Part shown: piece by piece, positions 44,512 through 55,207 of the stretch
Layout of the letters: the number at the start of each line of letters is the position of its first letter
Numbering within the stretch: the stretch's first letter is position 1
Source of the DNA: Candidatus Kapaibacterium sp.
GTDB lineage: Bacteria; Bacteroidota; Ignavibacteria; Kapaibacteriales; UBA2268
Reading direction: 5' to 3'
Assembly: GCA_026390695.1 (NCBI GenBank)
Contig: JAPLFL010000039.1
Span: 1-63,149 of the forward strand
Length of the DNA stretch: 63,149 nt
Translations under genes and position numbers: made by a program
The notes under the pieces: model-generated
The model's database searches: none
The model's input: the letters and a program-made list of their open reading frames with translations, nothing else
Told to the model about the DNA's origin: nothing

Positions 44512-44830
44512 TTAATAACTATTTAAATTATAAATCCAAAATACAAAGATAACAACTGGAGCCGAATATCAAAAGAAAAAAATGAAAAATTTTAGAAAAA
44601 AGAGTTATAGTTAAATAAGATATTATTTTGATAAGACAAAATTTATACTTAAATTTCATGTCAGTTTGTTCAATTTTTAAAATATTTATTTGACCACTAA
44701 TTTTACCAATTCAATTCAAAAAAAAATACACTATTAAGTACTAACATAATATGCACTTAATTATTTCTATGTAACAAAAATCACATTAATATGTTTTTAA
44801 TATATAATTTATAAATTTTAGGTCTATAAC
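44512..44830. other. 319-bp AT-rich spacer between divergent genes
   Basis: Very AT-rich, no gene. It carries the promoter of the minus-strand cation-efflux gene (44544-44572). No consensus promoter is seen for the large plus-strand gene that follows, though it must begin here. Confidence 0.6.
44544..44572 (-). promoter_or_regulatory. Bacteroidota-type promoter of the cation-efflux gene
   Basis: On the minus strand, TTG (44572-44570), an 18-base spacer and TATCTTTG (44551-44544). The -7 box is perfect; the spacer is one base short of the common 19-21. Confidence 0.45.
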
Positions 44831-47800
44831 ATGAAAAATCAAAACAAATTTATCATAATGATTTTTCTTTTAACTTTCTCCTTCTTTTGCAATCTGGTGG
44901 CAGGTTCCAATGATGCTGAGAAAAAAAAGAAGGATATGATCAGAGATAATCTTCTTTATAATTCCGCTCAGGGACGAGAGTTCTGGTTGGCTATACCTCC
45001 GAACGAGAAAGCCGGATACAGTGCTCATGCGCTTGAAATGTATATTACATCAAGCAAAAATACGAGCGTAACAATGGAATTGCCTAATCTTGGAGTTATG
45101 GTTAGTAAGGATGTAAAAGCAATGGAGATTACTACCTACTCATCTCTTTCAGGCGACATGAACTGGGACTGGGAGGTGCGTGAAAGCGAAGAGGTGAGCA
45201 ATAAGGGAATTCATTTAACGGCAGATCAGCCAATTTCTGTTTATGTTTTAAATGCAAAGCAATTTACATCTGATGGCTATCTTGGACTGCCAACATCGGC
45301 AATAGGAACTGAATATATTCATTGTGCATATTATGATTTTGCTGAAATAGGAGCCTGGGTTGGCGGTTTTATTATTGTATCCGGAGCTGATAATACAAGG
45401 TGCAATATAACTTTGAGAGGAAAATCTTTGGGTAATACAACAGCAAAAGGGGCTAAAATAGGTTCTAATATCATGGTACCAGTTATGGGACCTGGTCAGA
45501 CTTACATGGTTGCTGGAGATGGATTATCACGTGGCACTTTCGATTTGACCGGATCCAGAGTTATCTCAAATAAACCCATCGGTTTTATTTCTTACCATGA
45601 AAGATGTATTATCCCAAGTTGGGACATCTGGAACGGACGCGATGCACTTAATGAGATGATGACTCCTGTTCATGCTTGGGGTAAGAAATATTGTACTGTG
45701 GAGCTTAAACGTGATAGTCAGCAGGGCGATTTTTTCAGAGTTGTCGGTTCTCAGGATGCAACAAATTTCAAATGTATGTGGTTTGATCTGATGACAAAGG
45801 AAAAAATTGCTGAATGGCCTGGATATCTGAAAAAAGCAGGAGATTTTTCCGAATGGCTCGAAACTGTAATTGCATCTGGCAATAAATTGCAATCAGTTCG
45901 TGGTTTATCAATTTTTGAAGCAGATAAACCTATTATGGTTATGCAATATTCCTATTCTGCGGATTGGGATGGCAATGCTATTTTTGATCCACTGATGTTT
46001 CTTGTAACTCCAGTCGAACAATATATTCCCGGTACTGTATTCCAAACACCTTCAAGTGTTGATTTTATTGATAACTATTTCAATATTGTCGCTATAGGAG
46101 ATACAACCGATTATAAACATGATGATTTGAAGTCAATAAAGCTTGATGATAAATTTGTATTTAATATGAATCCTGTATTTTTATCAACTCAGATTCCGGG
46201 AACAAATTTATTTTGCGCAAAGTTAGTTGTAAAACCCGGTGCTCATAAAATCAGCGGAAATACTAAATTCGGTGGTTATATTTATGGATTCAGTAATTAT
46301 GATTCTTATGGCTGGCCTGCAGCTATGGCTTTAAACAAACTTGATGAACTTGATACTTTGCCACCTGTTTTGACTATCGAGGGTGAATGCGGAGTGTATA
46401 AAGTGAAAGCTACTGAAAAACGTAATGGAAAAGCAAATGATAATCCATTGCAGGTCGATCAGGGAGTTAATACAACCGAATTGGTTGATGGTAGCTATAA
46501 TTGCCATCTTGAACCTAAAAATGTACCCAATCCCTACCCTCCTGTTTATGAATATAACTTTAAAGTAATTTTCGATGATTTATATCAACGTGGTAAAGCC
46601 ATATTTGCCGTGACAGACAGGGCAGGTAACTCGGTTATTGATAGTATAACATGGGTTCCTGATAGTGTTAGAGTAAATCCTAATCCGATTGTTTATGGTA
46701 ATGTCAGGCTCAGAACATCAAAATCAATTAATGTTGAAATTCTGAATGTATCTGATTCCACGGTATTTGTTGAGGATTTAAAACTCTTAAAAGGGCAATA
46801 TTTTAGTATTGATTCGGGAATGATACCTCCAATAATTAAATTAATACCCAAACAAAAACATATAATTAAATTGACATATTCACCACTGGTCGAAGGTTTG
46901 ACAGATAAGGATGTCGATGAAGATTCACTTATTGTAACTACTCATTGCCTTCAGTTTCCTATTTATGTAAAAGGAAGAGGTGTAATACCAAGAATCTGGG
47001 TCGAAGACTGGGATGCTAAAAATGTGCCTGTAAATCAAAAAGTATGTAAATCCCAACAAACCGGCACAGGCTTGCATGTCCGCAATGATGGCACGGATAC
47101 GCTGATAATAACAGGATTAAAAAATGTTGCGGCACCATTTACTGTCACAAATCTGACTCCTGCATTACCGATTAAGGTGGAGCCTGGAGCAAATAAAGAC
47201 ATTTATTTAAATAATATCTGCGCTCAGCCATTGGCAACTTTACAATATTCCATTGATGTAACCCTTGAAAATAATGGTGATGGTCCTGATAGTATTTCTA
47301 ATTGGAAAGTCAAAGGAGAGCAGCCAGGGCCGTATATAACTTCAAAAAACTGGCTTGAAAGAAGAGTTAAAACAATAAATGATTCAGTGCTTGTTCTCAA
47401 AAATGCCGGAACAACAAGTGTTTTAGTAACTGATCTTAATTTGAGTGCTGCTACTAATAATTTTATTTTAGATAAAAGTAAATTCTCTCCGACTACTTTA
47501 GAACCTCAAACAGCTCCGAGCGGCGTGACTGAGATTATTATCCCAGTTACATTTAATCCTCAGGCAGAGGGACCTTGGACAGCAAACGTAATCCCTTCTT
47601 TTGATCCGGCTGCAAATATACCAGTAGGTTCTGTGGTTGGTGTTTTGGAAGGTGTTGGAATATTACCTAAGATTCAGGTTACAGGGGATGAATTTTTACC
47701 AGCCATTCTTGTTAATACAATACATCCAAAGACCGGTTACTTGACCATCAAAAATCCAAGTACCAGTGCCGATTTACATGTTAAATCAATCAAATGGTCG

Positions 47801-49126
47801 CCTTCATCTGTTAATCCAACGGAATTCTCTTGGGTTGGCACTCCTCCTGTACAAGATACTATGATTAAAAGAGGCGAATCATTTAAAATCCCTGTTTCTT
47901 TTAGTGCTAAGGGGACTAATTTAAGAATTGCTACAATAGATGTGCAATCGGATGCTTCCGAAGGCCCCAAAACCGATCCTACTGTAACTACATCAGCTGA
48001 TATTAAAGGCTATGGAATCGATCAAGGTATCAGGGTTACAGATATTGATTTTGGTTCGATATTAATGTGCGATGCTCCTGTTAAAACCTTCCAGGTTACA
48101 AACATTAGCACTACCGATACTGTGATATTATCAAAAATTGATCTTATTTCAATTGCAAAAGATTTTACTTTGCTGAATCCACCAATTAATGTTGTGATTC
48201 CTCCCAATTCAGGGGCTACTTTAGGTAAGAATTTCGTTACTTTTTCAGTTAAGTTCACACCAAGCAATGTAGGAAATTTCTCCGTTAAAGCTACAGTTTA
48301 TACGACTGATGGTCAGAGCAAAGTCAGTACTATTACCGGAACTGCTTATAGGGTAAATGTTGATTTTAAACTTCCTTCTTTGGATTATGCAACACATAAA
48401 TTAGCTCCAGGCATGATGACTGACAATGGGTCTAATAAATTTGTTGTTCTTGCAAGTTCTAAGAATTGGGACGATGCAAAAATTACATCATTCAAAATAG
48501 AAATTAAATATAGCTACAAATATTTGGTATATCAAACCGATAGAATTTATAAAGGGTCGATTCTTCCAGGCAGTTGGTCTATAAATGCAGTTGAAACAAA
48601 TGCTTTAGAGCTTGGTGAGAAAATTCGGGTATTGACAATTAGCGGTTCAACTACAAACGTAAATGATTATATCAAATCCGATGGTGAACTTGCAATTCCT
48701 GTTTTCCAATTAATGCTTGATAGTGCATTGATAAAACCAAAATATGGAAATATTTCATTCTTAGATCGTGATCTATGTGTAACAAGCACAAATTCTCCCG
48801 GTCTTATTGAATATAACTTGTGTGCCAGAGACCTTCGCAGCGTGATAATTATCCCGACTACTTATGAACTTGTCGAAATCCAGCCGAATCCGGTAAGCGG
48901 TGGGACTATACCGGTTAAATACGGTGTAGGACTTGAAGATGTGCAGACTTCAATAAAAATCTTTAATGCATCAAGTGAAATGGTTAAAGAAGTTTACAAT
49001 GGGATCAGCAAATCAGGTAAATTCGAGAAAGAAGTCAATGTCAGCGATTTAAGTTCCGGAGTCTATTTCATTGTCATGGAATCAGGCCCATTCAAAGATA
49101 TGAAGAGAATTGTAATAAGAAAATAG
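44831..49126 (+). CDS. Giant T9SS-secreted protein with IgGFc-binding and Hydin-type Ig-like domains
   Basis: A 1431-residue exported protein. Signal peptide about 1-26. Residues about 50-480 form an IgGFc_binding-type domain (SAQGREFWLAIPPNE, KGIHLTADQPISVYVLNAKQFTSDGYLGLPTSAIGTEYI, ISNKPIGFISYHE). Then come about five Ig-like ASPM-SPD2-Hydin/'choice-of-anchor D' repeats (about 610-1170: VEILNVSDSTVFVEDLKL, LHVRNDGTDTLIITGL, LVLKNAGTTSVLVTDL, LTIKNPSTSADLHVKSI, FQVTNISTTDTVILSKI). After a beta domain, a C-terminal T9SS sorting domain (about 1345-1431: EIQPNPVSGGTIPVKYG ... LSSGVYFIVMESG) ends it. Likely a surface adhesin or structural component; partner unknown. Confidence 0.87.
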   Translation: MKNQNKFIIMIFLLTFSFFCNLVAGSNDAEKKKKDMIRDNLLYNSAQGREFWLAIPPNEKAGYSAHALEMYITSSKNTSVTMELPNLGVMVSKDVKAMEITTYSSLSGDMNWDWEVRESEEVSNKGIHLTADQPISVYVLNAKQFTSDGYLGLPTSAIGTEYIHCAYYDFAEIGAWVGGFIIVSGADNTRCNITLRGKSLGNTTAKGAKIGSNIMVPVMGPGQTYMVAGDGLSRGTFDLTGSRVISNKPIGFISYHERCIIPSWDIWNGRDALNEMMTPVHAWGKKYCTVELKRDSQQGDFFRVVGSQDATNFKCMWFDLMTKEKIAEWPGYLKKAGDFSEWLETVIASGNKLQSVRGLSIFEADKPIMVMQYSYSADWDGNAIFDPLMFLVTPVEQYIPGTVFQTPSSVDFIDNYFNIVAIGDTTDYKHDDLKSIKLDDKFVFNMNPVFLSTQIPGTNLFCAKLVVKPGAHKISGNTKFGGYIYGFSNYDSYGWPAAMALNKLDELDTLPPVLTIEGECGVYKVKATEKRNGKANDNPLQVDQGVNTTELVDGSYNCHLEPKNVPNPYPPVYEYNFKVIFDDLYQRGKAIFAVTDRAGNSVIDSITWVPDSVRVNPNPIVYGNVRLRTSKSINVEILNVSDSTVFVEDLKLLKGQYFSIDSGMIPPIIKLIPKQKHIIKLTYSPLVEGLTDKDVDEDSLIVTTHCLQFPIYVKGRGVIPRIWVEDWDAKNVPVNQKVCKSQQTGTGLHVRNDGTDTLIITGLKNVAAPFTVTNLTPALPIKVEPGANKDIYLNNICAQPLATLQYSIDVTLENNGDGPDSISNWKVKGEQPGPYITSKNWLERRVKTINDSVLVLKNAGTTSVLVTDLNLSAATNNFILDKSKFSPTTLEPQTAPSGVTEIIIPVTFNPQAEGPWTANVIPSFDPAANIPVGSVVGVLEGVGILPKIQVTGDEFLPAILVNTIHPKTGYLTIKNPSTSADLHVKSIKWSPSSVNPTEFSWVGTPPVQDTMIKRGESFKIPVSFSAKGTNLRIATIDVQSDASEGPKTDPTVTTSADIKGYGIDQGIRVTDIDFGSILMCDAPVKTFQVTNISTTDTVILSKIDLISIAKDFTLLNPPINVVIPPNSGATLGKNFVTFSVKFTPSNVGNFSVKATVYTTDGQSKVSTITGTAYRVNVDFKLPSLDYATHKLAPGMMTDNGSNKFVVLASSKNWDDAKITSFKIEIKYSYKYLVYQTDRIYKGSILPGSWSINAVETNALELGEKIRVLTISGSTTNVNDYIKSDGELAIPVFQLMLDSALIKPKYGNISFLDRDLCVTSTNSPGLIEYNLCARDLRSVIIIPTTYELVEIQPNPVSGGTIPVKYGVGLEDVQTSIKIFNASSEMVKEVYNGISKSGKFEKEVNVSDLSSGVYFIVMESGPFKDMKRIVIRK

Positions 49127-49151
49127 TTCTAAATATTCGTATATTTAATAA

Positions 49152-49182
49152 AAAAGAGCCTCACAATAAATGAGGCTCTTTT
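49152..49182. terminator. Strong bidirectional terminator
   Basis: A perfect 12-bp stem AAAAGAGCCTCA (49152-49163) with TGAGGCTCTTTT (49171-49182), loop of 7 bases, T-rich tails on both strands. It lies between two convergent stop codons. Confidence 0.9.
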
Positions 49183-49184
49183 AA

Positions 49185-49919
49185 TTAAAATTTAAGAAAT
49201 TCTTTCCATTTAAGAAACAAGTTCCATGTTGCAGTTACATCTCTCAGACAGTATTCCGCAATTTCAATAACACGATTTTCATTATATAATTTTGAAACAT
49301 GCGACCCGTCAACTCCTTCTGATTTTGGCGATTTTATTCCAAAAGCACGAGTATAAAAATCAAAATTAAAACGTCGTGTAGCTCCCGACTGTTGCGGCAT
49401 ATAAAAGGTAAGCTCATCCAAAAGGTCAGTATGCTTTGAATAATTAAATTTAGTACCGCTCATCAGGTTTCTTGATGGTTTTATTCCCAATAATGCTGAT
49501 CTCAACATAAGGAATGGAGCATCAAAATTTCTGCCGTTAAAAGAGACTAATTCGGCATCCCGATATTTAATTAGAATTTTCCAAAAATCATTCAATAATT
49601 TTTGTTCATCTGAAATATAGCAGTGACTGCCCGTTTCCAGAGTTTCACATTTAGTTTCGCTCCCTATATTTATTTGTGACGAAAACGCGGCTCTGTTAAT
49701 CATTTCCCAGCCTGACTCAAAATTTCCCTGCATTAATTGCAGCCCAATACAGACAACTGAGGCTGTTAAGGGAGTCAATCCCATTTCATTTAGTTTTTTT
49801 TCTTTTTCCTGATCCGTGCTTGTACCTCGTAACCAGTATTCCTGTTGAGATTCGCTGAAAGTGTCGAATGGCAGCGGTGAAGTTTCGATATCAAAAACCA
49901 AGTATTGTTCGGTTTGCAT
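49185..49919 (-). CDS. PolB-like 3'-5' exonuclease
   Basis: A DEDD-superfamily exonuclease of the 'predicted 3'-5' exonuclease related to PolB' family. Starting at ATG 49919 (MQTEQYLVFDIETSPLP) gives 244 residues; the 18 residues upstream in the same frame are hydrophobic chance coding. Motif I is VFDIETS (Asp, Glu). Motif II is VSFNGRNFDAPFLMLRS with its Asp (near residue 137). The final motif with Tyr and Asp lies in IAEYCLRDVTATWNLF. All acidic positions expected for two-metal catalysis are present. It should act in DNA repair or RNA turnover; exact role unknown. Confidence 0.85.
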   Translation of the reverse strand: MQTEQYLVFDIETSPLPFDTFSESQQEYWLRGTSTDQEKEKKLNEMGLTPLTASVVCIGLQLMQGNFESGWEMINRAAFSSQINIGSETKCETLETGSHCYISDEQKLLNDFWKILIKYRDAELVSFNGRNFDAPFLMLRSALLGIKPSRNLMSGTKFNYSKHTDLLDELTFYMPQQSGATRRFNFDFYTRAFGIKSPKSEGVDGSHVSKLYNENRVIEIAEYCLRDVTATWNLFLKWKEFLKF

Positions 49920-50044
49920 AATTGAATCCAATATAAAAAAAATATTATTAATAATTAGAATCAATTTAATCAAATTTCAAATAAAAACCGGATTAAATAG
50001 TCTATAAAATGCTAAAATCAACATAAAGTAATTCGATTGAACAA

Positions 50045-50827
50045 ATGAATTCTACAGAAGTGAATAGTCTAAAGAAACTGAATTTTAATTTTGTATTTCT
50101 TTGTATATCTATAATATTTTTGTTTTCCTGTGCTGGAACAAAAACTATAGAACCAACAGGCCCGGACATACTCTACAACCAGGCTATGGAGAAATTTAAA
50201 AAAGAAGATTATCAAGCATCAAAAAATCTTTTTGAAGCATTTTTATTTAGTTATCCAGCAAATAAATTAGCTGATCAAGCCCAGTTTTATCTTGCAGAAA
50301 CGCATTATAAAAGAGATGAATTCATAATTGCAGCCTTCAGTTATAATTCACTTGCCGCTAAATATACATCCAGTCCGCTCGTAAGTACTGCTCAGTTTAA
50401 AGCCGCAGAATGTTATTATCGGCTATCTCCTAAATTTGATCGAGATCAGGAATACACAGTTAAAGCCATAGATGCTCTTAAAAGTTTTCGTTTAATGTAT
50501 TCCAATGACTCTCTGACACGAAAAGCTGACTCGCTTATTAGCATATTACGCAATAAACTCGCCCAGCGTGAGTTTACAACTGCCGAGTTATATATTAAAT
50601 TAGATGAACCCAAATCTGCCCTTGTTTATTATCAATCGATAATAAATGATTATACCGACACAAACTTCTTTGAAAACTCATTTTACGGAAAAATTCAGGT
50701 CCTATTAACGCTTAGACGTTATGATGAGTTGAAAAGCATGATTGCGACATATCCCAGAGTATTCCCACAAGGAAAATACAACAAAGAAATTGAAGATATT
50801 TCAAACAAAGTGATCAATATTCATTAA
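50045..50827 (+). CDS. bamD: BamD-like outer membrane assembly lipoprotein
   Basis: A 260-residue lipoprotein of the BAM complex that inserts barrel proteins into the outer membrane. The lipobox FLFSC gives lipidation near residue 29. The mature protein consists of five TPR-like helical hairpins (about 45-250), beginning DILYNQAMEKFKKEDYQASKNLFEAFLFSYPANKLADQAQFYLAETHYKRDEF, the usual BamD opening. The ATG is followed by about a dozen residues before the hydrophobic part; an internal start is possible. An outer-membrane barrel gene follows 74 bases downstream. BamA is not in the window. Confidence 0.88.
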   Translation: MNSTEVNSLKKLNFNFVFLCISIIFLFSCAGTKTIEPTGPDILYNQAMEKFKKEDYQASKNLFEAFLFSYPANKLADQAQFYLAETHYKRDEFIIAAFSYNSLAAKYTSSPLVSTAQFKAAECYYRLSPKFDRDQEYTVKAIDALKSFRLMYSNDSLTRKADSLISILRNKLAQREFTTAELYIKLDEPKSALVYYQSIINDYTDTNFFENSFYGKIQVLLTLRRYDELKSMIATYPRVFPQGKYNKEIEDISNKVINIH

Positions 50828-50901
50828 CTTTTTCTCTTGGCTTGATTTTTGATTAACAATTAATGCCATAGTTGGATGATTTAACTATTCAGAGTGAAAA
50901 A

Positions 50902-51555
50902 ATGAAACTATTAATTATTTCGATATTACTTTCAATTCAAATTGCCAAAGCTCAAGACGCTTTACAGGAGCCACTTTTTAGTATAGGTCCAAATCTATCT
51001 TTAGTTGCCGGAGTAAACGGCAATGCAGTTCCCGATGGTCGTAAAAATGGATTATCTTTCAGCTCCATGCCTGATTTTGGTATTTCTATCTTTAGGAAAT
51101 TTGGCTCAACAGATAGACTGGGCATGTCTCTTGATATTAATTATTCATCGTATCCGTTTCTGATGACCGATATGAACGGAGCAACACCATATAATGTCAG
51201 ATTTAATTATTTAACTTTTTCACCAAGATTTTATTGGCTATATTTCTCAATTGGCTTCGAATATGGTATCCCAATGGCGGCTACATATGGCCCGAAGATC
51301 GATAAAACTATATTAAAAAATTGTTTTACTCCGGTAATAGCTGCATCCTATCCGCTAATGAATGACGAAATTGGCGTTTTAACTGTATTTGTTCGTGCAG
51401 GTTATATGCTAACCGGTGTTTATAAGAATTATACAAAGGATGATAATTTTAAAACAATTTTCCCTCCATCTGCTTGGGATAGTTATACAAATGATTTGAA
51501 TCCTACTCCGGTTTATGCAAGTTTCGGATTCTCATATATGTTCCATCTCTATTGA
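50902..51555 (+). CDS. Outer-membrane beta-barrel protein
   Basis: A 217-residue exported protein from ATG 50902 (AGAG-type ribosome site; the upstream in-frame ATG at 50872 would hide the signal peptide). Signal peptide MKLLIISILLSIQIAKAQ. The remainder alternates beta strands and glycine-rich turns (FSIGPNLSLVAGVNG, NYLTFSPRFYWLYFSIGFEYG, LTVFVRAGYMLTG) and ends with an aromatic strand (VYASFGFSYMFHLY), as barrels recognised by BAM do. The family is common in Chlorobiota-type genomes but of unknown function. Confidence 0.72.
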   Translation: MKLLIISILLSIQIAKAQDALQEPLFSIGPNLSLVAGVNGNAVPDGRKNGLSFSSMPDFGISIFRKFGSTDRLGMSLDINYSSYPFLMTDMNGATPYNVRFNYLTFSPRFYWLYFSIGFEYGIPMAATYGPKIDKTILKNCFTPVIAASYPLMNDEIGVLTVFVRAGYMLTGVYKNYTKDDNFKTIFPPSAWDSYTNDLNPTPVYASFGFSYMFHLY

Positions 51556-51648
51556 TGAAATTTTAGCGATAATTATCTTTCATGCTAAGAAACTCTCAAA
51601 TCTTTCGTAATTTAGAAGTTTGTATAAATTCGAATGATAAATTTAACG

Positions 51649-53451
51649 ATGAAAGAATTTCGTAATTTCTGTATAATAGCTCATATTGACCATGGGAAAT
51701 CCACATTAGCAGACCGTTTGTTGGAAAAAACGGGTCGCGTCTCCAAACGCGATATGGTAATGAATCAAATCCTTGACGATAATCCGCTTGAACAGGAGCG
51801 CGGAATCACTATAAAACTACATGCTATTCAGATGGATTACACAGCCTTAGACGGAAAAGAATATGTGTTAAATCTGATAGACACACCCGGCCACGTCGAT
51901 TTTTCTTATGAAGTTTCACGGTCTTTGGCAGCCTGCGAAGGCGCTTTACTTATTGTTGATGCAACTCAGGGAGTTGAAGCTCAAACCATATCGAACCTCT
52001 ATTTGGCTATTGAAAATGATTTGGAAATTATTCCTGTTATTAATAAAATCGACTTACCAAGCGCTGTAACGACCATTGAAAGCGTTAAGCAGCAAATTAT
52101 TGATCTGATTGGTTGCAAGGAAGAAGACATTGTATATACTTCTGCAAAACAAGGAATAGGCATTGAGGATATTCTTGAAAATATTGTCAAACGGATACCT
52201 GCACCTGTTGCCAATATTGATGCACCTCTCCGTGCATTGATTTATGACTCAATATTTGATGCATATAGGGGAGTTGTCGTAAATGTAAGAATTTTTGACG
52301 GTGTTCTCAGGGAAAATGAAAAAATTAGATTTTTACAAAGTGAAAAAGTTTATGAAACCGAAGAAGTCGGAACTTTGTTTCTAAAACGAAATCGGACAGG
52401 AATTCTTGAAGCAGGCAATGTTGGCTATTTTACAGCAAGTATTCGTAGTTTGCATGATACAAAAGTCGGCGATACTATTGCTCATATTAATAATCCGCAT
52501 GCAATCCCAATTGAAGGGTTTCGTGAGGTAAAACCAATGGTTTTCAGCGGGATCTATCCTGCAAATTCGGATGATTTCGAGTCATTACGTGAGTCTATAG
52601 CCAAACTTGTTCTTAATGATGCTGCCATTACTTATGAACCTGAAACATCATCTGCGCTTGGATTCGGCTTCAGATGCGGTTTTCTTGGATTATTACACAT
52701 GGAAATAGTGCAAGAGCGCTTGGAACGTGAGTTTAAAGAGAATATCGTTACAACAGTTCCCAACGTTCGATATAAAGTAATCAAGACCGATCAGACAGAA
52801 GAATACATTGATAATCCGGCTCAATTGCCGCCATTAGTCAAGATCAAAGAGATTCAGGAACCTTTTATAAAAGCACAGATTATTGTACCGGATAATTATA
52901 TCGGTGCAATTATGAAACTCTGCATGGACAGGCGCGGAAAGCATTTGAATACGGCATACATTTCTACAACACGTGTCGATTTGACATTTGAATTACCGCT
53001 TGCTGAAGTTGTTTTTGATTTCTATGATAAGCTCAAATCAATCTCCAGAGGCTATGCTTCACTCGATTATGAGTTTACTGAATATAAAGCTGAGGATTTA
53101 GTAAAATTAGATATATTACTTAATAATGAATTAACAGATGCACTTTCATCAATCGTTCACCGCTCCAAAAGCTATGATTGGGGAAGAAAATTATGTTCTA
53201 AATTAAAAGAGTTAATCCCTCGTCAAATGTTTGAAGTTGCTATTCAGGCTTCAATTGGTGCTAAAATTATTGCAAGAACTAATGTTCAGGCAATGAGAAA
53301 AAATGTACTTGCAAAATGCTATGGTGGTGATATTTCTCGAAAAAGAAAACTTTTAGAGAAACAAAAAGAGGGTAAGAAACGTATGAAACAAGTAGGAAAT
53401 ATCGAAATACCTCAGGAAGCATTTTTAGCGATTTTAAGTATTGATGATTAA
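51649..53451 (+). CDS. lepA: Elongation factor 4 (LepA)
   Basis: Translational GTPase that back-translocates or remodels stalled ribosomes. From ATG 51649 ([18 protein letters not shown]) the protein has 600 residues, exactly the family norm; the ATG at 51634 would add five. G1 [10 protein letters not shown]2 region QERGITIK, G3 DTPGHVDF and G4 NKIDLPSA are present, as are domains II, III ([22 protein letters not shown]), V and the LepA-specific C-terminal domain (about 485-600, ending ...[18 protein letters not shown]). It heads a run of three genes with signal peptidase I and RlmB. Confidence 0.96.
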   Translation: MKEFRNFCIIAHIDHGKSTLADRLLEKTGRVSKRDMVMNQILDDNPLEQERGITIKLHAIQMDYTALDGKEYVLNLIDTPGHVDFSYEVSRSLAACEGALLIVDATQGVEAQTISNLYLAIENDLEIIPVINKIDLPSAVTTIESVKQQIIDLIGCKEEDIVYTSAKQGIGIEDILENIVKRIPAPVANIDAPLRALIYDSIFDAYRGVVVNVRIFDGVLRENEKIRFLQSEKVYETEEVGTLFLKRNRTGILEAGNVGYFTASIRSLHDTKVGDTIAHINNPHAIPIEGFREVKPMVFSGIYPANSDDFESLRESIAKLVLNDAAITYEPETSSALGFGFRCGFLGLLHMEIVQERLEREFKENIVTTVPNVRYKVIKTDQTEEYIDNPAQLPPLVKIKEIQEPFIKAQIIVPDNYIGAIMKLCMDRRGKHLNTAYISTTRVDLTFELPLAEVVFDFYDKLKSISRGYASLDYEFTEYKAEDLVKLDILLNNELTDALSSIVHRSKSYDWGRKLCSKLKELIPRQMFEVAIQASIGAKIIARTNVQAMRKNVLAKCYGGDISRKRKLLEKQKEGKKRMKQVGNIEIPQEAFLAILSIDD

Positions 53452-53530
53452 ATCCCGATTAAGGCTGTAGATCAGCAAAATACATCTGCAATTAATTCCA
53501 TCTAATTTTTAACAAATTTTATTATTCAAA

Positions 53531-54427
53531 ATGTTCAAAAAATCAATAAAACCCCAGCAGACTAAACCTGCAACATTCAGCGAAAAAGTTATTTCATGGA
53601 TTAAGACTATTGTTTGGGCTTTAGTCGTTGTTATGATCCTGAATGGTGTGCTAATTGCCTCATTTGTTGTACCAACACCCTCGATGGAAAACACAGTAAT
53701 GACCGGAGATTTTCTCTTTGTAAATAAATTTATTTACGGCCCATCTACTCCACAGGTAATACCATTACTTAATATTCCGCTGCCATTCTATAAATTCCCT
53801 GGCATTAAAGATCCTAAACAAGGTGATGTTATTGTTTTCATTTTTCCCGGGAACAGAGATGAGGTTGAATCAAAAGAGTTCCAGTATTATCTGAAACGCT
53901 GTGTAGCAAGTGCTGGAGATACTCTTCAGGTAATTGACAAACACTTGATTGTGAACGGCAAAGAATTTGCAATGCCAGAACATGCTCAATACGACTCAAA
54001 CGAACCTTATCATTCATGGGAACCATTCCATACATTTCCACCGGAACGTGGCTATTCACGCGACAATTACGGTCCAATCAGAATCCCGAAAAAAGGTGAC
54101 GTTGTTCAGATTTCAACAAAAAATATTCACGAATGGAGAATTTTCATTCGCCGTGAAGGCCATGAAGTTTCAACCGACGGGATAAATGTTCTGATTGATG
54201 GCAAAGCCTCTAATTCATACACTGTACAAAAGAATTATTGCTTCGGAATGGGTGATAACCGTGATCATAGCTTAGATAGCAGATTTTGGGGCTTTATTCC
54301 TTATGATAATGTTGTTGGCACTCCAATGATAGTTTACTGGTCATGGGACACAAATGCACCAATTGGAAGTATTTTGAAGAAATTTGCATCCTTACGTTGG
54401 AACAGAATCGGAAAGTTGATATTTTAA
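53531..54427 (+). CDS. lepB: Signal peptidase I
   Basis: Inner-membrane serine protease that removes signal peptides from exported proteins. One N-terminal membrane helix (about 22-46). Box B has the catalytic Ser51 in PTPSMENT. Box C/D has general-base Lys122 in YYLKRCVASAGD. Box E is MGDNRDHSLDSRFWGFIP (about 253-270). At 298 residues with a long insertion between boxes D and E (about 140-235), it is of the larger Bacteroidota type. It lies 79 bases after lepA; its stop overlaps the rlmB start by one base (TAATG). Confidence 0.94.
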   Translation: MFKKSIKPQQTKPATFSEKVISWIKTIVWALVVVMILNGVLIASFVVPTPSMENTVMTGDFLFVNKFIYGPSTPQVIPLLNIPLPFYKFPGIKDPKQGDVIVFIFPGNRDEVESKEFQYYLKRCVASAGDTLQVIDKHLIVNGKEFAMPEHAQYDSNEPYHSWEPFHTFPPERGYSRDNYGPIRIPKKGDVVQISTKNIHEWRIFIRREGHEVSTDGINVLIDGKASNSYTVQKNYCFGMGDNRDHSLDSRFWGFIPYDNVVGTPMIVYWSWDTNAPIGSILKKFASLRWNRIGKLIF

Positions 54428-55206
54428 TGCAAAATAAGCCCGAGATTGTTAATAATTATTACATTTATGGCAGAAATTCCGTCATAGAAGCCATAAATTC
54501 CGAACGTGATATTGAAAAGATATATGTTTCCTTCTCTGCGCATGGTGATTCCATGCGCACAGTTTTTTCAGCGGCAAAGCAAAATAAAATTCCCATAACT
54601 GTTAGTGATAAATTCAAATTCGGTAAACTCGAAAATGAGGTTTGCCCAAAGGGAACTAACTCTCAAGGCGTGATAGCACTGGTTAGTCCAATAAAACTAT
54701 TAGATATTGATACATTAATCAAAAAAGCATTCAGTACTCAAAAATATCCTTTAGTATTAGTTCTTGATGGTATTTATGATCCGCAGAACTTAGGAGCTAT
54801 AGCCAGATCGTGTGAATGTGGAGGTGCTGCAGGATTAATTCTCCCAACGAGAGAATCCGCACCGATAACACCCGTTGCTGTGAAAGCATCTGCAGGAGCC
54901 TTAGAGCATATATTAGTAACAAAAGTACCTAATCTGATAAATTCCTTGAAAACGCTCAAGGATAATGGCTTTTGGGTTGTCGGAACTGAAATGAATGCCG
55001 ATGAATATTATTTCAATAAAAGCTATGATATGCCTATTGCACTTGTGATTGGGAGCGAAGGAAAAGGGATTAGCCCTGGAATGAAAAAGCACTGTGATTT
55101 TTCCGTTAAAATTCCATTGAGCGGGAAAATAAATTCATTGAATGCTTCGGTATCAGCAGGTATTTTAATTTACGAGATAGTGCGACAGAGGCTGATGAAA
55201 AGCTGA
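54427..55206 (+). CDS. rlmB: 23S rRNA 2'-O-ribose methyltransferase (RlmB/TrmH-type SpoU)
   Basis: A 259-residue SPOUT methyltransferase, most like RlmB, which methylates the ribose of G2251 in 23S rRNA. Start at ATG 54427, overlapping the lepB stop; a frame that runs further back is only the overlap with lepB. The N-terminal substrate-binding domain (about 10-90) has NYYIYGRNSVIEAI. The catalytic knotted domain has motif 1 LDGIYDPQNLGAIARSCECGGA (about 115), motif 2 VIGSEGKGIS (about 207) and motif 3 IPLSGKINSLNASVSAGILIYE (about 228). All three are well kept. RlmB and TrmH are hard to separate, but the N-terminal domain favours RlmB. Confidence 0.9.
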   Translation: MQNKPEIVNNYYIYGRNSVIEAINSERDIEKIYVSFSAHGDSMRTVFSAAKQNKIPITVSDKFKFGKLENEVCPKGTNSQGVIALVSPIKLLDIDTLIKKAFSTQKYPLVLVLDGIYDPQNLGAIARSCECGGAAGLILPTRESAPITPVAVKASAGALEHILVTKVPNLINSLKTLKDNGFWVVGTEMNADEYYFNKSYDMPIALVIGSEGKGISPGMKKHCDFSVKIPLSGKINSLNASVSAGILIYEIVRQRLMKS

Positions 55207-55207
55207 T

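Noticed and set aside
54343-54426. An extended N-terminus for the RlmB protein
   Set aside because: The additional 28 residues only overlap the end of lepB in another frame; the ATG at 54427 gives the normal family length and start.
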